A DNA stretch of 64,000 nt, taken from WJMD01 sp964596015. GTDB taxonomy: Bacteria > Joyebacterota > Joyebacteria > Joyebacterales > Joyebacteraceae. Shown piece by piece: positions 32,986-43,719 of the stretch (position 1 is its first letter; each line of letters starts with the position of its first letter). The notes beneath the pieces are model-generated. The model had not been told where the DNA came from. It made no database searches and saw nothing but the letters and a program-made list of their open reading frames with translations. A program made the translations under genes and the position numbers. Where the stretch lies: assembly GCA_964596015.1 (NCBI GenBank), contig CAZQSB010000002.1, positions 61,199 through 125,198 on the forward strand. The letters are read 5' to 3'.

Positions 32986-34806
32986 CTAGTTGAGCGGGGC
33001 CGTGATCGTCGTTCTGGACTCTTCCTTCTCGGCGCGGACCTCCGCCGGATCGTCCACGTACTGCAGGTTCTCCTCCATGATCTCGACGTCGACCGTCTCG
33101 CGGATCTCATCGAGAAGCTCCTTCAGGCGCTCCTCGCGCCGCATGGCGGTGAGCGCCTGCATCACGTTGTCGCCTACCTCCGAGAACTCCATCTGGCGCT
33201 CGGGATAGGTGTCGACGACCTTAACGAGCGCGTAGCCGCCGGGGGCCCTGAAAGGCTGGCTCAGCTCGCCGGGCTGCATCTCGAACACGACGTCCTGAAG
33301 ATAGTCGAGCCGCTTCTCCCCCTGGTAGTACTTCGTGATGAGGCCGCCACGGGCCTGCGACCACTTGTCGATCGAGTGTTCCTGGACGGCCTGATCGAAG
33401 GTCAGCTCGCCCTCGTTGATGCGCTGCCGGATGAGGTTCGCCTGCTCCTCCGTTCCGACAATGAGCTGGCGGATGTCGACCGCCTGCGGCTCCACGTAGT
33501 CTTCCCTGTGGGAGCGGAAGAAGTCCCGGACCTCCTGGCCGGTAGGCTCCTCGACCTTCATGGCGACTTCCTGATTGTACGTGATGTCGAGGATGAACTC
33601 CTCCTTGCGCTCGGCAAGGTACTCGTCCATCTCCTCAGTGTCGCGGTAACCGGCCTCATCGATGGCGTGCTGCACGCTCTCCTGCTGGATCTTACGGGTG
33701 ATGAAGCCCTTTATGGCGCGCTCGTCGCCGGTCCTGATCCCCTCCATCCCCGACGTCTCTGCAAGCAGATCGACCATATCGCCCAGCGTCATCGTCACGT
33801 TCTCGCCGCCGACAGTGTATGTGACGATCTCCATCTGCTTCTGCTCATCCGTCAGTTCCGGGACGATCTTGATGCGGGCCAGCTCCATTCTCTCCTCGAA
33901 GCTGAGGCCCTCGCTCGACTCGGGAAGGACCTCGCTACGCTTCTCGTCGATGGCCTCACCGAGGATGGCGACGGCCTCGTCATTGAACACGGTCCCGGCC
34001 TTCTCGTTCCACATCTCGAAGACCTCGTGTTCGCGAAGGCTCCGGCGGAACCCGAAGGCCTCGGATTCGACGGCCATGCGGTGCTGCCCCTCGAGCGGCT
34101 TCTTGTCGGGAGCCGGCTTCCTGGAGACTATCTTGTAGATGTACCAGGTGTCGCCGATGACGAAAGGCTGGGTGATGTCCCCGGTGTCCATGTTCATCAG
34201 CTCGACGCGCGCGAGCGGGTGGAAGTCCTGCCACGCGCTGACCGGACGTCGTCCTTCGTCGCGTGCGTTCGCCGCCTGCGACATCTCCATGGCCACGCGC
34301 CCGAAGTCCTCGCCGCCCTCGGTCACGCGAGAGTACGCCTCGTCGGCCATCTCCTTCGTGGGCACCACGATCTCCTGCGTCTGGAGCATCACGTCCCTTG
34401 CCTCGTAGTACTCCTGAAGATACTGCTCGTTCGGCTGAGCCGGTTCGATGATGAGCTCCTCGCGGAGCATTTCCTCCGCCCTGTTGTTCTTGAAGTACTC
34501 CATGGCTCCCGGCAGTCGTTCATCCTCGAGCGCGCCCATCCGGAGCCCGTGCATGACCAGAAGCTCCTTCCGGATGATCTCCTGGAGGAAGTCACGCTTG
34601 GCCTGTTCTCCGCCGTCAGCGGGCAGCATGGTAGGAGGCATCCTGTCGAGACGCTCGTTGACGTACGCGACGGTCACCTCTCTGGGCTCGAGCTCGCCCT
34701 GAGTGTCCGTCACCCGGATGATGACCTTGTCCTCGACGTTCGCGCAGCCGACGACGACCGCGACGACGGACAAGGCGACGAGCGCCAGCATGACGATCCG
34801 CTTCAT
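32986..34806 (-). CDS. Large PpiC/SurA-like lipoprotein
   Basis: 606 residues; the start overlaps the mfd stop by 4 bp. The lipoprotein signal MKRIVMLALVALSVVAVVVG ends at a Cys at residue 21. A long helical region with SurA_N-like character (YVNERLDRMPPTML, KRDFLQEIIRKELLVM) is followed by a degenerate first PPIase-like segment near residues 130-230 (QTQEIVVPTKEMADEAYSRV ... FVIGDTWYIYKIV). A better-preserved PpiC domain lies near 430-550 (VDIRQLIVGTEEQANLI ... KWSQARGGLITKYY ... GGYALVKVVDTYPERQ). It resembles PpiD/SurA chaperones in size but is lipid-anchored instead of TM-anchored. It heads the trio of PPIase genes directly after mfd. Confidence 0.85.
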   Translation of the reverse strand: MKRIVMLALVALSVVAVVVGCANVEDKVIIRVTDTQGELEPREVTVAYVNERLDRMPPTMLPADGGEQAKRDFLQEIIRKELLVMHGLRMGALEDERLPGAMEYFKNNRAEEMLREELIIEPAQPNEQYLQEYYEARDVMLQTQEIVVPTKEMADEAYSRVTEGGEDFGRVAMEMSQAANARDEGRRPVSAWQDFHPLARVELMNMDTGDITQPFVIGDTWYIYKIVSRKPAPDKKPLEGQHRMAVESEAFGFRRSLREHEVFEMWNEKAGTVFNDEAVAILGEAIDEKRSEVLPESSEGLSFEERMELARIKIVPELTDEQKQMEIVTYTVGGENVTMTLGDMVDLLAETSGMEGIRTGDERAIKGFITRKIQQESVQHAIDEAGYRDTEEMDEYLAERKEEFILDITYNQEVAMKVEEPTGQEVRDFFRSHREDYVEPQAVDIRQLIVGTEEQANLIRQRINEGELTFDQAVQEHSIDKWSQARGGLITKYYQGEKRLDYLQDVVFEMQPGELSQPFRAPGGYALVKVVDTYPERQMEFSEVGDNVMQALTAMRREERLKELLDEIRETVDVEIMEENLQYVDDPAEVRAEKEESRTTITAPLN

Positions 34807-37800
34807 GCCTGAACTCCTTTCATCTTGCGGGAATCGCTGTCTCCCTGCTTCTCTCGTTTCTCTCGCTTCTTTCCCTTCCGAGCCTTTGAGTGTAGCGAAG
34901 TCCGACCGAGCGCGTCAACGAAGTCGGAGAGGACCCGCCGAGCGGTCTCGAGCGCTCCCGCCCGCGTGGCGGGCGCCTGGAACCGGAAGATCAGTGCCCC
35001 CCGCGCGTCGAACTCAAGGGGCTCGGCGCACGCCGACAACACCGCGCGGATGGCTCCCGGAGTGGGCTCCCTGCCGGGGGCGAACTCGCACTCGACCGTT
35101 CCGCCGGCCAGCTCGACGCGGGCGATTCCGGCTTCCCGAGCCAGAATGCGGATGGCCTGAACGTCCAGGAGCGCCAGCACCGCGGCCGGCGGAGGCCCGA
35201 ACCGGTCGGCCAGCTCTTCGGCCAACCCGTCGACCGTGGCGACGTCCCTCGTGTCGCGGATCCTCTTGTAGATGTCGATCTTCATGTCGTTGTCGGGAAC
35301 ATAGTCGTTCGGAATGTAGGCGTCCACCTTGACGTGAACGGTCGCCTCGGCCTCGTCGGGCGCGATGCCGTCCCTGATCTCGGCCACGGCGTCCCTGAGA
35401 AGACGGGAGTAGAGGTTGAACCCGACGGCGATCATGTGCCCGTGCTGCTCCGCGCCCAACACGTTCCCGGCCCCCCGGATCTCGAGGTCGCGCATCGCGA
35501 GCTTGTATCCCGACGACAGATCGGTGAACTCCTGGATGGCCGCCAGCCGTCTTCTCGCGATCGGCGTGATGTTCCTGTCCCTCGGGATGAGCAGGTAGCA
35601 GTACGCCCGGTGGTTCGAGCGTCCGACCCGGCCGCGGAGCTGGTAGAGCTGCGCCAGGCCGAACCGGTCGGCGCGGTTGACGATGATGGTGTTGACGTTC
35701 GGAATGTCGAGCCCCGACTCGATGATCATGCTGCAGACGAGCACGTCGACCCCGCCGTCGAGGAAGTTCAGCATGACCTGCTCGAGCTGTCGTTCAGGCA
35801 TCTGGCCGTGGCCGATGTCGATCCGGACCTCCGGCAGCAGGTTCCGGAGATAGCTCGCCATCGCGTCGATGGTCTGGACGCGGTTGTGAACGAAGTAGAC
35901 CTGTCCGCCGCGGTCGATCTCCCTCATGACCGCCTCCACGATGAGATCGTCGTCGAAGGGCGAGATCTCAGTCCTGACCGGCAGACGATCCCTGGGCGGG
36001 GTCGCGATGATCGACATGTCGCGCGCTCCCATGAGCGACATGTGAAGCGTGCGAGGGATCGGCGTGGCGGTCATGGTCAGCACGTCGACCGTCTTCCTGA
36101 GGCGCTGGATGGATTCCTTGTGGAGCACCCCGAACTGCTGCTCCTCGTCGATGACCAGAAGCCCCAGGTCGTGGAACTCCACGTCCTTCTGGATGAGCCT
36201 GTGCGTCCCTATGATGATGTCGATCTTGCCTTCCTTGAGCCTCTCGAGGACCTCCTTCTGCTCGCTCGCCGTGCGGAATCTCGAAATGACGTCGACCCGG
36301 ACAGGGTACTCCGCCAGCCGGTCGCGGAACGTGGTCAGGTGCTGCTGCGCCAGGATCGTCGTGGGAACCAGGACGGCCACCTGCCTGCCGTCCATCACGA
36401 CCTTGAACGCGGCGCGTATGGCGACCTCGGTCTTCCCGAAGCCCACATCGCCGCACACGAGACGGTCCATGGGCCGCTTCGACTCCAGGTCCTCCTTGAT
36501 CTCGTCGGTCGCCCTGAGCTGGTCCTCCGTCTCCTCGTAGATGAAGGACGCCTCGAGCTCCTGCTGCCAGACGTTGTCCGGGCCGACCGCGTGGCCGGGG
36601 CGCGCTTTCCGCGACGCGTAGAGGTCGAGGAGCTCGCGCGCCAGCTTCTCGGCGGCGGCCTTGGCCCGCGCCTTGGTCTTCTGCCACGCCGGGGTCCCGA
36701 GCTTGTTGAGACGCGGGACGTGGCCTTCCTTGCCGACGTACTTCTGAAGACGGTCGAGTTCGTCGGCGGGAACATACACGCGCCCGTCGTCGGCGTACTG
36801 CACCACGACGCAGTCGATCTGGCGGCCGTCCGCCTCGACGCGCTCGATGCCGACGTATCGTCCGATCCCGTGCGACACGTGAACGACGTAGTCGCCCTGC
36901 GAGAGGGCCTCGAAGCTCGCGATCGGCGCGCCGCCCCTCATCCTGCGTCTGCGGCGCCTTCGGTACCTCTCGAAAATGTCGTGGTCGGTGTAGACCACGA
37001 GGCGGGCCTCGGGAAGAGAGAAGCCCTTTTCGAGGCTTCCCACCTCCATCTCGATCCCCTCGGCCGCGTCCTCCAGGAGCTCACGGAGCCTGGTCGCCTG
37101 CCCCGCGTTGTCGCACATGACGATGACGCGATTGTCGCGAGAGAGCTGCTGGAGCCGTCCCCGCAGAAGCTCGAGGTTCGAAGCGAACGACTCCTGCAGA
37201 TGGGTTTCCGCCGTCAGGCGCTCGAGCTCCTCGATGCGCCCGCTCTGGACGAGACCGGCGGCGACGAGCGCCCGGCCGGTCATCCGGCGAAGCACGCGGT
37301 CGAAGGGAACAAGAAGCGCGTCGGGTTCGCAGAGCGGGAGTTCGGAGCGCCGCTCGGAATAGATGGTCGCCGCCTCGAGCGAGAGCTGCTCGGCGCGGTC
37401 CTGGATCTCCTCTTCGCGGATCAGGAACACGCCGGCGTCGTCCGGCAGATAGTCGGCCAGCGTCTCGGCGTCCGGGTGGATGGTGGGCAGGTACTGCTCG
37501 ACGCCTTCGAAATAGAAGCGCGTGTCGAGCCCTGCGAGAAGATGGTCGCGGTCGGTCGAGTCGGCCGGATGGATCTTCCGGAGGCGTTCAGCCAGCTCCC
37601 CGGCGCCCTCTTCCTGCAGCACGACCTCTCGCCGGGGGAGGATGGTCGCCTCGGTGAGCTGCCCGGTCGAACGCTGCGTGTAGACATCGAACGAGCGGAT
37701 CGACTCGACGGTGTCGCCGAAGAGCTCGATGCGGATGGGGTCGTCGTAGCCGAACGGCAGAACGTCCACGATGCCCCCGCGCACGCTGAACTCGCCTGTG

Positions 37801-38315
37801 TCCTCCACCACGCGAACGCGCCGGTATCCGAGGTCGACGAGCGATCGCGTGACGCCCTCGAGGTCGAGGTCCTCACCCTTCCGAACGGTCTGCGTGGTGG
37901 CCTCGAGCACGTGTTGCGGCATGGTCGTCTGCATGACCGCCTTCGGGGTCGTCACGATGATGAGCTCTTCGCCGCGGGCCAGCCGGGAGAGCGTGGTCAG
38001 CCTGGTCTCGGTGATCGACGGGAGGGGCGAGCGGCGTTCGTAGGGAAGCGTCTCCCACTCGCCGTAGAACTGGACGCGTTCGGGGCCAAGGTAGGTCACA
38101 AGATCGTCGTGGGCGTGCTCGGCGTCGGACGCGTTCGGGGCCACGACCACCCAGGTTCCCCCGGTCTCCCGCACCAGCGCGGAGGCCAGGAGCGTCTTCG
38201 AAGAGCCGAGAAGGCCCGAGACCCACAGACGCGAACGACCCGCGGAGACGAGATCGACGATCTCCCGCACCGGGCCGGCCTCGAGGGCCATCTCTACGAT
38301 CCTGCGTCCGGGCAT
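34803..38315 (-). CDS. mfd: Transcription-repair coupling factor Mfd
   Basis: 1170 residues from an ATG at 38315 behind GGAGACGGA. Mfd displaces RNA polymerase stalled at DNA lesions and recruits UvrA. Domain order is normal. The UvrB-like N-terminal region contains GLLGSSKTLLASAL and YGEWETLPYERRSPL. The RNAP-interacting CarD-like domain contains GDYVVHVSHGIGRYVGIERV. The RecG-like SF2 translocase domain contains RLVCGDVGFGKTEVAIRAAF (Walker A), LLVIDEEQQFGV (DEEQ box), TMTATPIPRTLHMSLMGARD, GRVGRSNHRAYCYLL. The C-terminal TRCF domain follows. The end is rich in Lys, Arg and Glu. It follows the BatA-like gene by 19 bp and overlaps the PpiC lipoprotein gene by 4 bp. Confidence 0.97.
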   Translation of the reverse strand: MPGRRIVEMALEAGPVREIVDLVSAGRSRLWVSGLLGSSKTLLASALVRETGGTWVVVAPNASDAEHAHDDLVTYLGPERVQFYGEWETLPYERRSPLPSITETRLTTLSRLARGEELIIVTTPKAVMQTTMPQHVLEATTQTVRKGEDLDLEGVTRSLVDLGYRRVRVVEDTGEFSVRGGIVDVLPFGYDDPIRIELFGDTVESIRSFDVYTQRSTGQLTEATILPRREVVLQEEGAGELAERLRKIHPADSTDRDHLLAGLDTRFYFEGVEQYLPTIHPDAETLADYLPDDAGVFLIREEEIQDRAEQLSLEAATIYSERRSELPLCEPDALLVPFDRVLRRMTGRALVAAGLVQSGRIEELERLTAETHLQESFASNLELLRGRLQQLSRDNRVIVMCDNAGQATRLRELLEDAAEGIEMEVGSLEKGFSLPEARLVVYTDHDIFERYRRRRRRRMRGGAPIASFEALSQGDYVVHVSHGIGRYVGIERVEADGRQIDCVVVQYADDGRVYVPADELDRLQKYVGKEGHVPRLNKLGTPAWQKTKARAKAAAEKLARELLDLYASRKARPGHAVGPDNVWQQELEASFIYEETEDQLRATDEIKEDLESKRPMDRLVCGDVGFGKTEVAIRAAFKVVMDGRQVAVLVPTTILAQQHLTTFRDRLAEYPVRVDVISRFRTASEQKEVLERLKEGKIDIIIGTHRLIQKDVEFHDLGLLVIDEEQQFGVLHKESIQRLRKTVDVLTMTATPIPRTLHMSLMGARDMSIIATPPRDRLPVRTEISPFDDDLIVEAVMREIDRGGQVYFVHNRVQTIDAMASYLRNLLPEVRIDIGHGQMPERQLEQVMLNFLDGGVDVLVCSMIIESGLDIPNVNTIIVNRADRFGLAQLYQLRGRVGRSNHRAYCYLLIPRDRNITPIARRRLAAIQEFTDLSSGYKLAMRDLEIRGAGNVLGAEQHGHMIAVGFNLYSRLLRDAVAEIRDGIAPDEAEATVHVKVDAYIPNDYVPDNDMKIDIYKRIRDTRDVATVDGLAEELADRFGPPPAAVLALLDVQAIRILAREAGIARVELAGGTVECEFAPGREPTPGAIRAVLSACAEPLEFDARGALIFRFQAPATRAGALETARRVLSDFVDALGRTSLHSKARKGKKREKREKQGDSDSRKMKGVQA

Positions 38316-38334
38316 TCCGTCTCCGCTTGAAGAG

Positions 38335-40392
38335 TCAGCTCTGCCGAGGTCTTGCCAGGAACATCTCCGCCGCCAGAAGGGCGAGGGCCGCGTACAGGAA
38401 CACGCGCCAGAGCTCGCGTCCGCGCCGCGACGTCAGGACGGCTTCCGCCACGACCTCGCTCTCCCCGATGAACCGGACGGGCAGGCCGGTCAACCGGCCT
38501 TCCACATCCTCGGGGGACGCGGGTTCGAGCGACGACTCGTCGGGGTCGATGTTCACGGCGGCCATGGCGATGGTCGTCCCGCCGGACACGACGCGGTAGA
38601 CACCCGCCTCGCGTGTCTCCTCGATCTTCACCGCGGGAGCCGTCCCGCCGCTCACCGGCGCCGCCGTCGCGGAGCCGTCGGGTGAGACGACGTCGACCCG
38701 GCCGGCCGGCGCGACGGCGAGCTCGAGGTCGAGCGCGCGGCCCGCCGTTCCATCTCCGACGCCGGGCGCCTGACCGGTCAGCCGCGCGGCCACCCGGTGC
38801 AGGAGAGGCACGACCAGTCCGCTTCTCGCCAGGTCGCCCGACGAGCGCTCGAGGCCGAAGAGAAGCGTCGCGACGGAGCCTCCGCTCCGGTCCGAGAAGA
38901 CGAGCGCGGGACCGACACCCGGGAGCTCGAGCACGACCTCTCCTCCGGCCTCGGCCTGGAGAGCCCGCCGCACGAGCACGTCCTCGATGAGCCGCTCGCC
39001 CGTCACGAGACCCTCGAGGAGCGGATGCCCGCGCCCCGCGGGAGCCAACCGCAGCCCCCCTCTTCGCTCCACGGGACCGATGAGACCAACGCCTGTGAGT
39101 TCGCTCAGGACACTCCCCTCCCACGTCCGGAGGTCGGTCCGACTGCCGAGGACCACGAGGAGCCCGCCGCCCGCGCCGACGTGCTGTCGCAGCCAGCGCT
39201 CAGCATCGGGCCCGAGGGGGCCCGCGTCGGCGAGCGCGACGACCGGGAACCGCCCCTGTTCCTGCCGGGCGACGTCCTCCATCTCGACGACGACCGGCCG
39301 GAAGCGCTCGGAGCCGCCGGTGGGGTCGAGCGCGTGCCGAAGGTAGGTCGCGTCTTCGAGAGCGCCCCCTGGTCCTGCGATGAGCACCTCGACGCTGCGC
39401 GACGGCGGAACGACGAAGTGGCGCTCGTCGTCGCCGGGAAAGGCGTCGTCTGAAAGCGCCACGCGTCCGGCGTGCCACTCGGTCTCGTCGAGAGCCACGG
39501 CGAATCGAGCCGTCGCGCTCCTGCCCGGGTCGACCGCGACGCCGGTCTGCCCGACCTGGACGCCGTCGACGAAGAGGCGGACGGGAATGTCGACGGGACG
39601 CGTGCCGGTGTTCGCGACCTGAGCGGCGACCGAGTATCTGCCGGCGGTCCCTCCGTATATCCGCTCGCGCGTGACGGAGACGACGCCGACGTTCGACACG
39701 GGCCCGCGAAGCGGGAGAACATAGACGCCCGGCGGCCGGTCTCCCGCGCCTGTCGCCTCGGGCAGCGAGGGCGAACCGGACCAGCCGGAGGCGGCGAGGT
39801 CGCCCACGACGTAGAGCTCCCGGTTCAGGTTCCTCGCGTCCGCCAGATGCGACAGAGCCTTCTCGACCGCGCCGGTGTAGTCGGTCGCGGCGTCGGTCGG
39901 GGCCCGTCCCGAGAGCGCCTCCAGGAGGACATCGGGGCTGACGGTGCCCTCAGGGATGACCGTCTCCGGCGGATCCGCGGCGCTCACGAGAAAGGCCTCG
40001 TCGCCCTCGTTCAGAAGCGCCGCTATCTCACGCGCGCGCGCCATGGCCGCCCCGAAGAGCGTCATGTCGCCCGCCTCGCGGGTCATGCTGGCGCTCTCGT
40101 CGAGCAGGATCGCCACACTCGTCCTCGCCCTCGCGGCGCCCGCCGCCAGAGGCCCCCGGACCGTCGGCCGCGCGAGAGCCAGCGCCACCAGCAGGATGAT
40201 GAGGCTCCTGATGACGAGAAGCAGGATCTGCCGGATCCGGACGCGGCGGATCCGTTTCCGCTCGAGTTCCTTGAGGAACCTGAGAGAGCTCCAGTCGACC
40301 GTCTCGACCCGCCGGCGGCTGATCAGGTGGATGATGAGCGGCAGGAGCGCCGCCAGAGCAGCGAAGAGGAATGCCGCGTTCAGAAACGTCAC
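38335..40392 (-). CDS. BatA-like VWA membrane protein
   Basis: 685 residues from a GTG at 40392 (GGGAGG ten nt upstream). The first ~75 residues are the aerotolerance/BatA N-terminal module: MTFLNAAFLFAALAALLPLI (TM1), HLISRRR, SSLRFLKELE and a second TM. A VWA domain follows, with a MIDAS-like DESAS (SVAILLDESASM). Then come Ig-like segments (YSVAAQVANTGTRPVDIPV) and a GATase1-like region (VVALADAGPLGPDAERWLRQ, GAGGGLLVVLGSRTD). A C-terminal TM ends the protein. It forms the typical trio with DUF58 and MoxR upstream. These complexes are implicated in envelope stress and metal or cofactor insertion in other bacteria. The specific role here is unknown. Confidence 0.88.
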   Translation of the reverse strand: MTFLNAAFLFAALAALLPLIIHLISRRRVETVDWSSLRFLKELERKRIRRVRIRQILLLVIRSLIILLVALALARPTVRGPLAAGAARARTSVAILLDESASMTREAGDMTLFGAAMARAREIAALLNEGDEAFLVSAADPPETVIPEGTVSPDVLLEALSGRAPTDAATDYTGAVEKALSHLADARNLNRELYVVGDLAASGWSGSPSLPEATGAGDRPPGVYVLPLRGPVSNVGVVSVTRERIYGGTAGRYSVAAQVANTGTRPVDIPVRLFVDGVQVGQTGVAVDPGRSATARFAVALDETEWHAGRVALSDDAFPGDDERHFVVPPSRSVEVLIAGPGGALEDATYLRHALDPTGGSERFRPVVVEMEDVARQEQGRFPVVALADAGPLGPDAERWLRQHVGAGGGLLVVLGSRTDLRTWEGSVLSELTGVGLIGPVERRGGLRLAPAGRGHPLLEGLVTGERLIEDVLVRRALQAEAGGEVVLELPGVGPALVFSDRSGGSVATLLFGLERSSGDLARSGLVVPLLHRVAARLTGQAPGVGDGTAGRALDLELAVAPAGRVDVVSPDGSATAAPVSGGTAPAVKIEETREAGVYRVVSGGTTIAMAAVNIDPDESSLEPASPEDVEGRLTGLPVRFIGESEVVAEAVLTSRRGRELWRVFLYAALALLAAEMFLARPRQS

Positions 40393-40459
40393 GTCGTTCG
40401 CGCCTCCCGGAGCATGCCGTCACTCTCCGAGGTCGGATCCCGGAGAGTCCCGCCCGCGG

Positions 40460-41359
40460 CTATCCCAGCCTTCTTCTCTTCTCGAGGTACGAGAAGAGAG
40501 CGCGGTCGTAAGGTGTCGAGGTCAGTACGGGGACGTAATCGATGCGGCTCTCGGCGCACTCGCGCCGAAGCGTCGCCTGCCACTCCTCCACCGCCCCGAC
40601 GTAGTCGCCGCGGATCGAGAAGGGCTCGGTGGTCATCACCTCGCCCGTCTCCATGTCGCGGAAGGTCGCGTCCATGTTGAACGCGAAATCCACCTCCCGC
40701 GGGTCGAGAACGTGGAAGACGATGACCTCGTGCTTCCTGTGCCGGAAGTGCTTGAGGCCCGGCAGCACGTCGGAGGGGTCATCCAGAAGGTCCGATATGA
40801 GGATGACGAGCCCCCGGCGCTTGATGCGGCGCGCGAGGTCATTGAGGACGAGGCCGATGTCGGTGGCCGACGAGGGGCCGGCCCTGTCCAGTTCTGAGAG
40901 AAGGAGATGCAGCTGCGTCGCGCTCGAGCGAGGGGGGATGAACTCGCGCACTCCCTCGTCGAACACGAGAAGCCCCGCCGAGTCCTGCTGCTTGAGCATC
41001 AGGTAGATGAGCGCGGCGGCGAGATACCGCCCGTACTCGAGCTTCGAGAGCCCGTCCGACGCGTAGGCCATCGAGGCGCTCGCGTCCAGAAGGACGTGTC
41101 CCCGGAGGTTCGTCTCCTCCTCGTACTCCTTCACGTAGAACCGGTCGGTCTTGCCGTAGACCTTCCAGTCGATGTGCTTCAGCGGGTCGCCCGGCATGTA
41201 CTGGCGGTGCTCCGCGAACTCCACGCTGAACCCCTTGTACGGGCTCCTGTGGAGACCGGTCACGAACCCCTCGACGACGAGGCGCGCCCGGAGCTCCATG
41301 GTCGAGAGCTTCGAGACGACCACCGGGTCGAGGAACCGCCTGTACGACTCGTCGGGCAT
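40460..41359 (-). CDS. DUF58-domain protein (VWA-like)
   Basis: 299 residues, the full normal length for the cytoplasmic type without TM segments. The DUF58 signature is clear: GFSVEFAEHRQYMPGDPLKH, IDWKVYGKTDRFYVKEYEEE, then VLLDASASMAY (MIDAS-type D-x-S-x-S). Later come LVILISDLLDD and FRHRKHEVIVFHVLDPRE. DUF58 proteins work with MoxR AAA+ ATPases and BatA-like VWA membrane proteins as chaperone-type complexes; this pairing is conserved. It lies 13 bp downstream of moxR and 67 bp upstream of the BatA-like gene. The substrate of this complex is not known. Confidence 0.95.
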   Translation of the reverse strand: MPDESYRRFLDPVVVSKLSTMELRARLVVEGFVTGLHRSPYKGFSVEFAEHRQYMPGDPLKHIDWKVYGKTDRFYVKEYEEETNLRGHVLLDASASMAYASDGLSKLEYGRYLAAALIYLMLKQQDSAGLLVFDEGVREFIPPRSSATQLHLLLSELDRAGPSSATDIGLVLNDLARRIKRRGLVILISDLLDDPSDVLPGLKHFRHRKHEVIVFHVLDPREVDFAFNMDATFRDMETGEVMTTEPFSIRGDYVGAVEEWQATLRRECAESRIDYVPVLTSTPYDRALFSYLEKRRRLG

Positions 41360-41372
41360 GGACGCTCCCGGT

Positions 41373-42377
<1,005 letters not shown>

Positions 42378-42557
42378 GCGTCCTCCTGAGGCTCCCGTCC
42401 CCCGCAGGCGGAAGGACCGATCCGGTCCCGCCGCAGGGACGGCTGTCCGGAAATAGACTTATCCGCCGCGCCGGAACCCCGCGAGGTCCCTGCGCCGCGG
42501 CTTCATGCGGCCGTGCAGGCCGACCCGCGCCCACTCGGACACGAGCGACCACGGCAC

Positions 42558-42586
42558 AGTTTAGCAGGGTGAGCCTCCGGCGGCAA
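42558..42586 (-). promoter_or_regulatory. Candidate moxR operon promoter
   Basis: Minus-strand -35 TTGCCG (42581-42586), 17-bp spacer, -10 TAAACT (42558-42563). Both boxes deviate from consensus and the leader is long. Confidence 0.35.
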
Positions 42587-42654
42587 GGTCGGCCGCGCTC
42601 CCAGGCTGCGTCCGTACTATTCTGCAGCTTCCCTCGGGCACACCCTCCGGGCCG

Positions 42655-42684
42655 TTGACGGTTCGAACAACCAGGGAGTAGAAT
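42655..42684 (+). promoter_or_regulatory. Promoter for the GEVED-domain protein
   Basis: -35 TTGACG (42655-42660), 18-bp spacer, -10 TAGAAT (42679-42684). The same two boxes and spacing occur upstream of holB. Confidence 0.7.
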
Positions 42685-42781
42685 AGAGCATAGTGAGTGA
42701 GGGTCACCCGGCCGCTCATCCAGGATGGCCCATCCGCCCGGTCCGCTTTCCGGTCCCTTGGTGGCCGATGGAGGTCCCACG

Positions 42782-43588
42782 ATGAAACGCGGAGTGAACA
42801 CGGCCGCTCTCCTGGTCATCCTGCTCTGCGGCTGCGCCGCCGCGCAGAACGCGGACTACGGCGACGCGCCGGAGGGCGCAGTCGCGTACCCTCATCTCGA
42901 TCCACCGGTCATGGGGAACTTCCCCACCTGCGCCGGCGTCGGCGACTCGGGAACCCACGTCGAGCACACCGTCGGATGCGGACCGCACTTCCCGGGCGAG
43001 CTCTCCGGCACCTGCGACACCGAGCTGGACGGCGCCGGATGCCCCGGCTTCGCCGCGTACAACACCGATGAGTGCTACGGCGACGATGCGGGTCTCATCA
43101 GGCCGATCGCCTTCACGATCGAGGGAGACGCGATCACCCCCTGCCCCGGCGCCCCCGGCGACACGATCCCGCGGATGACCGAGTGCAACTACGTCCGGAT
43201 CGGCATCGACTTCGACATCAACCTGTCGAACGACCGACCCGACTGGGCGTACGTCAACATCCTTGCCGACTGGAACCAGGACGGCGAGTGGGGCGGGTCC
43301 GTTCTCTGCGGAAGCGGCGCCGTCCTGGAGCACTGCCTCATCAACAGAGCCATTGCGCCGTACGTTGTGATGTCGCTCGGCGATTACACACAGCCGTCGT
43401 TCTTCGCGGGACCGGGCTCGGACTACTACTGGTTCCGGATCAGCATCACCGACGCGCCGATCCCCCATCCGTGGGACGGTTCGGGCACGTTCGGCGCCGG
43501 TGAGACCGAGGACTATCTCCTCAAGGTCGGTCCTCTGACACCGGTCGAGCGCGCGTCGTGGGGCACGATGAAGGCCATGTACCGCTGA
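42782..43588 (+). CDS. Secreted GEVED-domain protein with WGxxK tail
   Basis: 268 residues from an ATG at 42782 behind GGAGG. The signal peptide ends around LLCGCAAAQ and could be processed by either signal peptidase. The mature protein starts with NADYGDAPEG, a motif common in GEVED-containing surface proteins. It includes GIDFDINLS, ILADWNQDGEWGG and the closing GAGETEDYLLKV, which is the core GEVED motif. Many paired cysteines suggest disulphides in the periplasm or outside. The last 11 residues, ASWGTMKAMYR, form the shared exported-protein tail. It is a monocistronic unit with its own promoter and terminator. Function is unknown; such domains are often adhesive or calcium-binding. Confidence 0.82.
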   Translation: MKRGVNTAALLVILLCGCAAAQNADYGDAPEGAVAYPHLDPPVMGNFPTCAGVGDSGTHVEHTVGCGPHFPGELSGTCDTELDGAGCPGFAAYNTDECYGDDAGLIRPIAFTIEGDAITPCPGAPGDTIPRMTECNYVRIGIDFDINLSNDRPDWAYVNILADWNQDGEWGGSVLCGSGAVLEHCLINRAIAPYVVMSLGDYTQPSFFAGPGSDYYWFRISITDAPIPHPWDGSGTFGAGETEDYLLKVGPLTPVERASWGTMKAMYR

Positions 43589-43639
43589 GCGCGCGGGCTT
43601 CGTCGACGGCAGACGCTCGCATCTTCCTTCACAAGGTGA

Positions 43640-43667
43640 AAGCGCCGCGGGTCTCCTCGCGGCGCTT
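43640..43667 (+). terminator. Intrinsic terminator after the GEVED gene
   Basis: 10-bp stem AAGCGCCGCG / CGCGGCGCTT with an 8-nt loop, followed by CGCTCTTCC. It is 51 bp after the stop codon. Confidence 0.65.
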
Positions 43668-43719
43668 CGCTCTTCCGGCACCATTCTGCCCGGCCTGTCC
43701 CGGCGCTCAGAGCCCGCCT

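Larger units (their letters stand above)
42378..42781. other. 404-bp divergent intergenic region, moxR / GEVED gene
   Basis: There is no gene here. It contains a candidate minus-strand promoter for moxR at 42558-42586, which would leave a leader of about 180 nt, and a strong plus-strand promoter at 42655-42684 for the GEVED protein. GC-rich sequence between 42400 and 42540 shows no recognisable RNA element. Confidence 0.6.

Noticed and set aside
35334..38330. A 998-codon open frame on the plus strand opposite mfd.
   Set aside because: It is entirely antisense to a clear Mfd and has no domain motifs; composition is Asp/Leu/Val/Arg rich as expected for the complement of GC-rich coding sequence.
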